Shown piece after piece: positions 1 to 11,200 of a stretch of 64,000 bases of DNA (positions within the stretch are counted from its first letter, which is position 1; the number at the start of each line of letters is the position of its first letter). The position numbers were made by a program, and so were the translations under genes. This stretch comes from Eublepharis macularius (taxonomy: Eukaryota; Chordata; Lepidosauria; Squamata; Eublepharidae), in NCBI RefSeq assembly GCF_028583425.1, contig NC_072800.1, positions 94,457,001 through 94,521,000 on the forward strand, given 5' to 3'. The notes under the pieces were generated by a model. The model worked only from the letters and a program-made list of their open reading frames with translations. It ran no database searches and was not told the origin of the DNA.

Positions 1-787
1 GCAAGGGCTAGAGAGGGAGCTGCCTGCGAAAGGACGACTGCGCCTTCTGGGGAGCCCCGTCTCTGCAGCTGGGGCCTCTGGTCACCTGCCAGGACTCCAC
101 TGCCCAAAGTGATCCACCAGTCCTGGCGCTGCCAGCACCAGTTTCCCAGGAGAGCAGCCCACGCTTGTGCTGACAGGCCCATCTCTGCCCGCCCTGCAGG
201 CGGTGCTATCATATGCCTTCTATTGATGGTTGAATATTCACCAGATGTAATAAGTATAATTGACGGACAAGGTCTCCGTGACAAGTGTTGTGATCTTCAT
301 GGGGAGGATTTGAATTCAGACCAAACCCCACCTCTCTAGTCGCAAGCCAGAGGGGGGCATATTGAGACTTCCCCCTGGAATGTTTCTGAAGCTGCCTGTG
401 CGCCCGAGGTGCTGCGTGCGTGTGTAGAGTGCCTGGTCGTTCAGTGTGGCGTGGGACGGGCGGTTGCGCTGCTTCCTGCACGGGGGTTCCCAGGAGACTG
501 TCCCCAAACCTAGCAGGTGTTGAAACCATAAAGTCTTCAGTGCTCCCTCGTAGGCTCGGCTGGGGCCCCAGTGGGAGGGGCAGGCAACCTTACCGCACCG
601 CACCATCCTTGAGGTGGTTCCTTGAGCCCCGAGAGAAATTCCACAGCCTGCAGCTGGGAAGATCCCCTGGTGGTGGGACACTGGAGAAGCAGTGTCAGGC
701 AGGGCCCTAAGCCCCGATAGTCTGACAGCACTGCTGATTCTGTGAACCTAGGCAGATCCTGAGAGGGAGGGCAGGAAGGGTTACCTC
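1..787. other. Upstream flank, no gene recognised
   Basis: I see no exon with convincing splice borders, no RNA gene and no repeat that I can name here. The short open frames are on both strands and show no domain. It is probably intergenic sequence upstream of gene A, though the 3' end of a preceding gene cannot be excluded because the window starts here. Confidence 0.4.
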
Positions 788-1032
788 CGTGTTTAGTTCT
801 TGCAGCCCTTACATGCCCAGGGTAAGGCCAACTGCCACCTTGGGGTCAGGTAGCAATTTTCCCCATCCCAGTTTGGCTGGGGATCCTGATGGTGTTCTGC
901 CACCTTCTGGGCATGGAAGAGGGGGGTACTGGGGGTGTGGGGGGAAAGGGGAGGTAGTTGGGAATTGCCTGCATTGTGCAGGGGGTTGGACTAGATGACC
1001 CTGCAGGTCCCTGCTAACATGATTCGAAGTTG
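788..1032 (+). repeat. CR1-type LINE 3' end fragment
   Basis: The stretch ends with the phrase 'gggttggactagatgacc' and 'ctgcaggtccctgctaacatg', the usual end of amniote CR1 3' UTRs just before the short ATTCTATG-type tail, which is degraded here. No coding part is left. It lies directly upstream of the gene A CpG island. Confidence 0.6.
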
Positions 1033-1039
1033 GGCTGTT

Positions 1040-2260
1040 AAGGGCCGCTGCCTTTCTCTCTCGGGGTCTGGTTGTCCTCCGACTCTCCCTACTCGAGGGC
1101 CTCTCCAGGCAAAGGGGGGCCTGTGTCCGCGCGCGCGCGTGTGGTGGGGGGTCCTTACAGATCTCCCTTAAACGCCCTGAGCAGCCCCGGATCTCGCCCC
1201 CCCCCCCCAGCCCCGGGAAGGGCGACCGGAGAGGAGGGATTGGGAGCCCCTGCTTCGGACCGGCCGCCGGCATCGCCTCCAGAGCCAGGAGGGCGCGCTG
1301 GCTGGTCCGCTTCTTGGGGCTGCAGCCAGCCTGCCCACGGCCGCGGTGTCCGGGCTGCAGGAGAGCGGAGCCCGACGGCTCGACCCTTCCCCGGCCCAGC
1401 CTCTCCTTCCAGCGCGTCTTACGCCACCCGCACAAGCCATCGGAGGAGGCGCGCCCTCGCCGGGCCCGCTGCCCGCCCCGAGCATGTGCAGAGCGCCCGG
1501 CGGAGCGGAGGCCGGCCTCTCTCGCAGTCTCCGCCCGGCCAGCCCGCCGCTTGCTGCGGGTGCGCGGCTCCGCCTCTTCCCTTCGGCCCCCGCCCGCCTG
1601 CCGGCCGAGCCCGCTTCTCCGCGCCGCCCGCCAGCCCAGCGCCGCGATGGCCACGCGATGGGACGCCGCCGCCGCCCCCCAGGTAGGCGCCGGGCAGGGC
1701 AGGGCCGGGCGGGCGCAGCCGCCGGGCCCGTCGGGGCGAGGGAGCCGCCCTCTGCTCGCGCCCGGAGGCCCCCTCGCCCGGCACGCCGCGCCCCGCCTGG
1801 CCGCTCCCGGTGCCGCCTGGCCTGGGCTCCGGCCGCAGGGGGGGACGGCCGGGCGCGGCTGCCTCCGGCGGGGAACGGGGCTTCGCGGCGCGCCCTTCCG
1901 AGGCCGCCGAGGCTCGCCCGCTCCTCCCGCCCGTTGCCTGGCCCTCGCCGGGGCGGGGTCGGCCGCGGCCCCCGGGAACTGGGCTTGGGGGCGCACGCGG
2001 GTGTGGGGGGCGCTTGGCGCGGCGGGTCGAGCTGCCCTTCTCGAAGGGCCCTGCGGAGGAGTGGCGGGGAGGGGGCGGCTGGTCGGCCAGCCCCCGGCGC
2101 CAACGGGGGTCTTGCGGCCCCCAGAGACGCGCCGCTTGGAGTCTGGCCGGAGTTCGGGGGCCGCTGGGCCGGGCGCTCAGAGCGGAGCCCCGCCCGGCAG
2201 GTGGCCTGTGGCCGAGGCGGCGCCCCCCGAAGCGGCTCCGCTGCTCAGAACTGGTTCCGT
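1040..2260. promoter_or_regulatory. CpG island and promoter of gene A
   Basis: About 1.2 kb of very GC- and CpG-rich DNA, in sharp contrast to the sequence on either side, surrounds the first coding exon of gene A at 1647. There is no obvious TATA box near the exon, which fits a CpG-island promoter of a broadly expressed regulatory gene. Many open frames on both strands here are composition artefacts. The transcription start cannot be fixed from sequence alone. Confidence 0.75.
1647..1682 (+). CDS. Gene A exon 1 (start codon exon)
   Basis: It encodes [12 protein letters not shown] and then meets a donor, CAG|gtaggc, at 1683. It leaves in phase 0, which matches the phase-0 acceptor of exon 2. 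The ATG has a G at +4 and lies in the middle of the CpG island. A short ATG exon ending in CAG|gt is also seen at the same place in gene B (27533), which supports the choice. Confidence 0.8.
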
Positions 2261-5200
2261 TGACTTGATGTGTTGTCCGCGGGGCAGGTTACGCAGTGCA
2301 AGCGAAGTACGCTGTAGTCAGCAGGCGGGACAGGCATCCAGCCGTTGAAATAATGAACAGCAGCTAATTCCTCAGTGAGAACAGATGCACCAGGGCACAG
2401 TGACAGAAAACGTGAAGAGAAGCATACAGTCGAGCGTAGAGGTGAAATCTTTCTGAAACGATATATAACTAGTTTACAGGGCATGTTAAGCAACTAGTGG
2501 CAGTATCTGCATCAGCTTACAGTATCCAGTAGCACAGCATGTAGTCCCTGTCCCTGCTAATGCATCTCTCTCTCTCTTGAGTTATTTCTTATGACACAGC
2601 CCTATAATTTGGGTAGAAAGCCCTCCTGGATACTTCAGTTTCTCATAGTTATCTGAAAACTAGGAGAGCGGGAACTTCCTTGACTTCCTCCTCAGGTAGG
2701 CTGTTCCATAAGGTGGGGGCTACCACAGAGAAAGACCGTGTGTGGGCAGCTGTTGATTTTGCCCAATGCAGGGTGGTATCTGCAGAAGGTCCTGTTTGGA
2801 TGAGCAAAGCTGCAGCGGCAGGACAAAGGGGGAGATACCATTGCACAGATATGAGGGGCCAAGGCCATGAAGGGCTTTGAATGTGGTAGTCATGACCTTA
2901 AATGGAGCCTGGTAACTGATGCAAAATAGTAAAAAGTCCAGTCGCACCTTTAAGACTAACCAACTTTATTGAGGTATAAGCTTTTGAGAACCACAGCTCT
3001 CTTTGTCAGATGCAAGTCTTAAAGGTGCGACTGGACTTTTTACTATTTTGCAACTACAGACTAACACGGCTAACCTCTGTTGGAACTGATGGGCCGCCAG
3101 TGGAGTGACTGCAGAGTGGGAGTGATGTGCGTGCTCCGTCCAGCTCCTGGGAGTAAATGAGCTGCAGCGTTCTGCACGAGCCGGAGTCTCCAGGGTGACT
3201 TTGAGTGGAGACCTGTGTAGAGTGCATTACCATAGTCTAGTCTTGGTGTCACTGTGCAAGGAATCCAGGTGGCCAGATTGGCTGTGTCAAGGTAGGGGGT
3301 GCATCTTCCAGACCAGCCTGAGTTGTAAGAGGGCCTATTTTGCAGCTGCGTTTGTTTTCTTCTCTAGCAGCAGTGCTGGGTCTAGTATAGCCCCTAGGCT
3401 CAGTCAAGGTCAACTGGGCCCCATGAAAGGTCAGAAGCACAGCGTCCTTCAAGATCTCTGCTTTTCCAACCAGCATCACTTCTGTCTTGTCTGGGTTCAA
3501 TTTCAGTTTGTTTGCTTTTAGTCACTTGACGACTGCTGTCAAGCAGCTACTTAGTATCTATCTCTGCTGCATCACCAGAGGATTTGGGTATCGAGGCGCA
3601 GAGCTGGATATCATCTGCATGTTTGTGGTTTGTCTCTGAGCTGCTATAAATTCCTCCTTTTGCTGCAACAGGTGAATGCCGGCGCCTCTCTGGAGAGCTT
3701 CTCTCGGGGGCGCTGCGTTGGCTTTGGTTGCAGGAAGCCAGCTAGTCTACCTGGGTGCAGTGGCACCTTCTAGGAGAGCCCCGGGAGAAGAGGATGTGGG
3801 CGTTTGTGTCTCCTGGGCTCTGGCTCCCACAAGGCCAGCTTCTCACCTGGCTGCGATAGCTTGTTAATGACTTTCCTCTCGCAGGGTACTTCCTAACCCA
3901 GCCAGCGGTTGCCACTCATTATCTGATTCCGCACACGTTGGATAATGCACTTTCAATGCACTTTATCAATCGTTTGAGGTGGATTATTTGTTCCGCACAC
4001 GAAAAAATCCGTTCCAAATGATCTATAAAGAGGATTGGAAGTGCATTATCCAACGTGTGCGGAATGAGCCATTATCTGGCGAGCCCCCCAACACCATTGT
4101 GCAGGAGGGTTACTCCTGGCCACGTTTCACAGCTGGTGGATTCTGGGGTGAGAGAGTGACTTTCCCGAGACTACACAGGAATAGTCATGGCTGAGAAGAG
4201 ATTTGACCTTCGGGGTGGCCCCACTGCTTTGTTCAAGATACTCAGTGGTTGGCACACCCTGTCTTCTCTGCTAGCGGAACTCATAACTGTGCCAGATCGC
4301 AGCTCAGCTGAACGTCCCCCAATAAGAGGTCTCTCCTCCTTTAAGAACACGCGCCAAAAGAGTCCAGGCTTCACACTTGTGAATCAAAGACAGCGGCAGG
4401 GTTCAGTTTTTGCTTCCACGGGATTTATGGTGTTTGGGGCAGAATTCTCCTTTTCTGCTCAGTGCAGAGTGGACGCGTGGCCATTGCTGCCGGTACCGGG
4501 ACTACTGCTGCAAAGTCACTACTGGTAGCTGGTTTGGTGCCTGGCCCTTCACTTTTCTCAAGGCTTACCATGGACAAAGTGGAGCGGAGGGGTTGGGGTT
4601 GGGGTTGGGAATGGGGCGCTCTGGGAATAAGAACGGGTGGGAAGGAACAAGGAGCAACTGGAGAGCACAGGACCGCACACAGAGGCGAGCGTTAACTGCA
4701 GTGATGGAGAACTGGCTCCAGTGGCACACTATGAAGGGCATCTCTGCCTGGCAGCTTCCCGTTTTGGTGATGAGCCACATTATCTGGACTGCCGAAAGGC
4801 AAGACCCGGTCAGGTCCTGCATTGCGTTGTGCCTGTTGACCCAGTGAGTGGCAGGGCCAAAGCAGCCTTCCCCGGAGGGACATCCGCTGCCTTGGCCTCT
4901 CCTCCGCCCTACCCCTCCACTTGAGCTGACCTGAATTCTTCCTGCCAGCTTTCAGGCAGGTTCCTCTGCTAGCCTCGCTTGATGCCCTCCTCTGCACCTC
5001 CTGCTCTGCAGCCCCCCCCCCCCCCAGGCCAGGGTGCTTCCCCCCCCCCAAGCCATTGGCCTTCAGACCTGTGTGTGTGTGCGCGCGTGGGCACGCGCGC
5101 GTGCACGTGTGCGTGTGTGCGCGTGTGCGCGCGTGCGTGCAGGGGGTTGTTTTGTCCCCCACCGTGTTTTGCAAACAGTTCGCAATGGTTCAATGTCAGT

Positions 5201-8200
5201 TGGCAGCCACCGTTGGCAGCTCTGGGTTGAGAAATTCCTGAAGATTTGAGAGGGGACTTGGGGAAGGTGGAATTTGGGTAGGGGGAACGACCTCAGCAGG
5301 GATGTGATGCCCTACAGTCCACCCTCTGAAGCTGCCCTTCTGTGGAACTGATCCCTGTGGTCTGGAGGTCGGTTGTCATTTTGGGAGAACCCCGATGGCC
5401 CTGCTGTGCGGCTTTGGTCCTACATGGAACTTTTTGGAGGGGGGGGCAGGGGTTGATGCACTCCAGAGCATTTGCAGTCTCTGTCTTCAGAGGGCCAACA
5501 TATAGAGGGGGGAGGAGCACGGAAGGAAGAGCACGGAAGGAATAGGGAGACGCAGCTGCCCATGGAAAAAGAGGGCGAAGGAAAGGAAGCTTGGGACGTG
5601 GTTGCTCCTTGAGGGCTTGAGTTTAATGGCAGTGTGCTTACATACTGCCCCTCTGGACAGAGTTGTTCCCCCCCCCCCGAAAGCAGTGGACAAAGTCGGT
5701 GTTGTTGTTGTTATCCCCACAATACAGCTGGGGCTGAGAGACTGGCCATCTGCACAGTTCTTGGCAGGGGTGGGAGTGGAACGAGCAGAGCGCTGATTCG
5801 CACCCCAGCGACTTCACCACCCTGCTGCAGCAGCTCTCTCGCTCAGTCAGGGGAGAGGGCCAGAGGGACTTGTTAGGGCCCCCTGGAGCCCTTTCCGACA
5901 TGGTTGGAAGAAGCAGTTCCAGAGTTCCTTGGTTGCCTGGCTTGGTGGTGCTTCCCTGTGCCATTCTAAGCTGTGTTTGGTATTGCAGGGCTGGAAGGGA
6001 CGCAGGAAAAGCTTAAAAGCGCAGTATCGAAGTCCTCGTTTCCCTGTCCGAAACCCCGGCCCCAGGAAAAACATGTCAGGGGGAGCCTGCATGGGCACCT
6101 TTCAACAGGGTGGGCCCTGCAGGCTTTCTTGGGGTGGGGTGGGGGGCTGTTTCTGCTTCAAGTCCCGCTAAGTCCCGGCCCATCAGAGCAGCAGTTTTAT
6201 TTATTTATAAAGGTGTTAGCAGCCTCTTTTCCAACAACAGAGTGCTCAAGGCAGCAACAGAGTCCCTCTGGAGACGTTATAGCAAGCTGTACATCGCTAC
6301 TAATAAATCAGGCAAAAGCTTTTGTCCATGTTTGCCAGTGGAAACCACGTAGCCAGGGGGCAGATCCAGTCTTCCAGGGAGGCAATGACCCAGTGTGGGC
6401 ACCCTAACAGAGAAGGTCGTGGCGTGTAAGACCCTGATGTGCTGCTGTTCTTCAGTCCGTATATCTGCCCTTTCTGTCCTGGCCAACAGGGTTTGGAATG
6501 GGGCATGACCTCGCTGCAGATGACTCCCTTGCAACCCTGCTTCCCTGCCAAGCACAGCCGCGAGGGGGAGCCCCACCCCCAAGCCACCGAGATCTCCCTG
6601 TGGACAGTGGTGGCTGCAATGCAAGCCGTGGAACGCAAGGTGGATACCCACGCTGGACGGTTGCTGACCCTGGAGCGGCGGACGGGACTGGCTGAGAAGA
6701 AGCTTTCGGATACAGAGAAGGCCGTCCTGGACTTCAGGAGCCAGCTGGAGGCCTTAGGGACCCTTCTCCAGGAGTACGGGCAGCTCCAGCAGAGGCTGGA
6801 GAACATGGAGAACCTGCTCAAGAACCGGAACTTCTGGATCCTGAGGCTGCCCCCGGGCTCTGGAGGCGAAATCCCCAAGGTCAGTGACTGCGAGAATAGA
6901 GGCTGAGTACGGCCAGGCATGGCCTGTTGAAGGGCTTTCTGCCGCTGCTTGGCTTGTTGCCCAAGGCTGCTGGTTGGTTTCCTGGTCGCAAGGGCTTTTG
7001 GCTGCCTGCGTGAAGAAGCCTGCCTGCGGCTCACCAACACAGCCGCTCATTCTGGGATGAAGCCCCTGCTGTGCCCCGACTGCTTTCTCAGCTCAGGCAA
7101 GTTGAGAGAGCTCCAGGTACCACCCCCTCCCACTCTCCACTGAGTAATTAGGGGTGGGAACCCTTGCTTTGCTCATGATCTGTGCTGAAATGTCAGGAGC
7201 CATGTCTCATGCGTTCATTCATTCATTCGTTATCTAGCGTGGCTCCCCCGTGGAACTTGCAGGAGTAAAAAGCCCAAACAACTCGTGTTGAATTCAGTGC
7301 AAATGTTCCTTGGGGAGGAACTACTCAGCTGGACTGGGCCCAGGCGACTTCCCACTCACTTATGACAGTGGGACGGCCAGAATCCTGCTTTCATCAGGGG
7401 GGCATTCCGTAGATGAGTTTGACAGTCTTTCCTTGCAGGCAGCTGCCCTGTAAGGTAGACTCTTCTACCCACCCTGGGGATGGAGGCCGGGACTGAGGGG
7501 GCAGAGGTATGAAGTAGCCCACTGGGTTTGTGTCCTGGGGGCATGCATGGTGTCTGAAGGCTGTCTCAGGCAATCAGTATCATTTATTTAATAACAACAA
7601 CGACAGCAGCATTCGATTTATATACCGCCCTTCAGGACAACTTAACGCCCACTCAGAGCGGTTTACAAAGTATGTTATTCTTACCCCCACAGCAATCACC
7701 CTGTGAGGTGGGTGGGGCTGAGAAAGCTCCTAGAAGCTGTGACTGACCCAAGGTCACCCAGCTGGCTTCAAGCGGAGGAGCGAGGAATCGAACCTGGCTC
7801 TCCAGGTTAGAGTCCTGCTGCTCTTAACCACTACACCAAACTGGCTCTCCAGATTGATTTAAAACATCTATTAACTGCCTTTCCTCCAGCGGCGCTCCAG
7901 GTGGCTTGGTGGTGGAGGAGAGTGGAGAGGATTTTTTTCCGCATGGGGACGTATTCAAACATGTGACCACATTCCTACCTGCAGTTCCTAGAATCCAGGA
8001 AAAGCCGTTCCACTTTTTATGTTAGGAAGGTATAAATTGGCCTGACACCCACACACTTTTCAGAGTTAAAAAGGCCAGGCTCAAGTGGGACATGGAGGCG
8101 GGAGGGCTTGGAATGGAACGTGACCTCTCCACTTCCTCCCCTGCCAGAAGAGCCCCTGAGCAAGCCCAGGCTTCAGTGCCTGCAGCCAAGGAGGGAACGG

Positions 8201-11200
8201 GTCTTGCTCAGCTGTCCCAAGATGTCCCCAGCCTTCCTCTCCCCTCTTGAGATGCTTGCCTGCTGTTTCCGGCACGACACCACACGATTCCTTCCCAACT
8301 GGTGTTTGCGTTCCTAGGTGCCGGTGACGTTTGATGAAGTCTCAGTCTATTTCCCTGAGCAGGAGTGGGGAAACCTGGACGAGTCGCAGAAGGAGCTCTA
8401 CAAGAACGTGATGAAGGGCAATTACGAGTCCTTGGCCTCACTGGGTAACAATCACACCTGGGGACGGTTGTGTGTGTGTTCTGTGCCACAGGGTCTGGGG
8501 TGTGGTGTGAAGGCACATCTTGCCTTGCTGAAGCCAGGTGGGTCTGGGCCTGGAGGGGGGGACATCAAGACACCCCCCCAGGTGCAGCCTTGAGCTCCAC
8601 GCAGCGGAGGCAGGATAGAGAGCAGGGGTGGCCACACTGTGGCTCGGGAGCCACAAGGGGGGTCTTCTAAACATATTGTGCGGCTCCCGGAGATCTCTGA
8701 GTATCGCTGTGGCCATACATTTTATTTTAGTCTAGTTTATTTCCCTCCCTCCCTCTCCTCCCTTCTTTCCATGTCTTTCCCTCCCTTTTCCTTTTTTCCT
8801 TCATTCCTTCTTTCTTTCCACATCTTTCATATTTTCAGTAAAAATGTTGGAGTTGCCAGGTCTGACTCAGAAAATATCTGGGGACTTTGGGGGTGAAGCC
8901 TAACAAGGAGGTGATGTCACTTTTGTGATGTCACTTCCAAGTCAAAGGTCAGGTGATGGCTCTTCCCAGGCTCCACCCCTTCCAATGATGTCACTTCCAG
9001 CATACTGCATCAAAACCCCACCCCTTCCTGTGATGTCATTTTCAGGACACTTCCCCCAAACCCACTTCTTCATCTGAAGTCACTTCAGTGCATCATGTCT
9101 TGCAGCTCTCACACGTCGGACGTTTATTCTATGTGGCTCTTACATTAGGCAAGTTTGGCCACCCCTGCTCTAGAGGGAAGGAAGGGAGGATGGAAGGAAT
9201 GTTACCCAAACAAACCACCGTTCTGTACGTAGCAAGTCCAAGTTCTGCCTCTGACACAAATTGTTCTAGCATGCATGCTTAATTCTGGCTCTGAGGGCTG
9301 CTTCACAAAGTCTTTGCAAACCTTTTTGGCTATTGGCTTTTAATGGCTTTTTTTGTGTGCGCGCCATTTCAGACACAACTGGTTAACAGAGGGTTTTTTT
9401 AACCTTTTCATACAAAGCCATTTGTGTCTGGTTTGTAATTCAGGTTTGAGGGTTTTTAAAAAAAAAATCCGTTCTCCCGTTCTTCAGGTGTTCTACGTGT
9501 TCCTCGTTCGCGGCAGAGTGCTGCTTGAAATGTCTGTGGTACTTCTGAAACGGGCACCTTTTTTTTCCATTCCCATTTCCAGCGCGTTCTCTCTGGTTTC
9601 TTCCCAGTTTCCCTTCCCCAAACCCTAGGAAGCAGCCATCCTCTCCCCTGGACCACTAGAGCTTTTCCATTTAAAAAATCAGCACTATAATATTATTATA
9701 TTGATACACTGTTCCGATGATAAGCGTTGCGGGTTCTTTGGATTCCAAGCGTTCATTTGAAAAAGCCTCTCGTTTCTTCCGTTGCGGACATGTAAAGAAA
9801 AAGGCATATCTCTACAAGGGAAGGGGCTTACTTTTTTTTTTTTTAAGAAAGCTGGGAATAAAAAGAGAACCCACTAAACTTACCATCACAATGGTATACT
9901 GATGTAGCAATATTCTAGTGCTGTTTTTTAAAAAAATTGCAAAAACTCTGGTGGCCCAGGGGGGCGGGGGGGGCACTTCTGGTGCAGGAAAAAGCCGTGT
10001 GATTGGAAAGGAGCGTAGTGCATCACATACGGTGCGTAAACTGAAGTCAACCATGTATTGTCGAAGGCTTTCACGGCCGGAGAACGATGGTTGTTGGGGG
10101 TTTTCCGGGCTGTATTGCCGTGGTCTTGGCATTGTAGTTCCTGACGTTTCGCCAGCAGCTGTGGCTGGCATCTTCAGAGGTGTAGCACCAAAAGACAGAG
10201 ATCTCTCAGTGTCACAGTGTGGAAAAGATGTAGGTCATTTGTATCTACTCAGGAGGGGTGGGGTTGAGCTGAGTCATTCTGTAAGAGTTTCCCAGGGTGT
10301 GGAATGCTAATGGCGGGAGGCTTCACTGTATCCTGAGGAGGTTCTTTTGCATATGGATTGGTGCTTGATGTGCTAATCTTCTCTGCAGGGCTATTGTCGG
10401 GTGTGGAGTGTTTTGTTGGCCTGGTGTTTTTCAGAACTGGAGCCCATGCTCTGTTCATTCTTAAGGTTTCTTCTTTCCTGTTGAAGTTTTGCTTATGCTT
10501 GTGAATTTCAATGGCTTCCCTGTGCAGTCTGACAAAGTAGTTGGAAGTGTTGTCCAGTATTTTGGTGTCCTGGAATAAGATACTGTGCCCTGTTTGAGTT
10601 AGGCTATGTTCAGCCACTGCTGATTTTTCAGGCTGTCCAAGTCTGCAGTGTCTTTCATGTTCTTTTATTCTTGTCTGGATGCTACGCTTTGTGGTCCCGA
10701 TGTAAACTTGTCCACAGCTGCAGGGTATACGGTATACTCCTGCAGAGGTGAGGGGGTCTCTGCTGTCTTTTGCTGATCGTAGCATCTGTTGTATTTTTCG
10801 GGTGGGTCTGAATACTGCTTGAAGGTTATGCTTTTTCATAAGCTTTCCCATCTGATCAGTAATTCCTTTGATATATGGCAAAAACACTTTTCCTGTAGGT
10901 GACTGTTTTTCCTTGGTTGTTTGATTCATCCTGGGTTTGATTGCTCTTCGGATTTCATTTCTGGAGTAGCCATTTGCCTGAAGTGCGTGGTTTAGATGAT
11001 TAATTTCCTCATTGAGAAAGCGCGGCTCACATATCCGTCTTGCACGATCCACTAATGTTTTCATTATGCCTCTTTTCTGTCGGGGGTGGTGATCAGTCCC
11101 ACTCCGACCCATTGTGAGTGCCATTGGTTCACCGACATATGAATTAGCTAGACATTTGGCAGATCTCCTGCAGGACCACATCGGGAAAACCTCGTCTTAC

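Noticed and set aside
809-2348. Very long overlapping frames of up to 395 codons on both strands around the gene A promoter
   Set aside because: They are Arg/Pro/Gly/Ala-rich composition artefacts of a CpG island, with no domain and no splice support.
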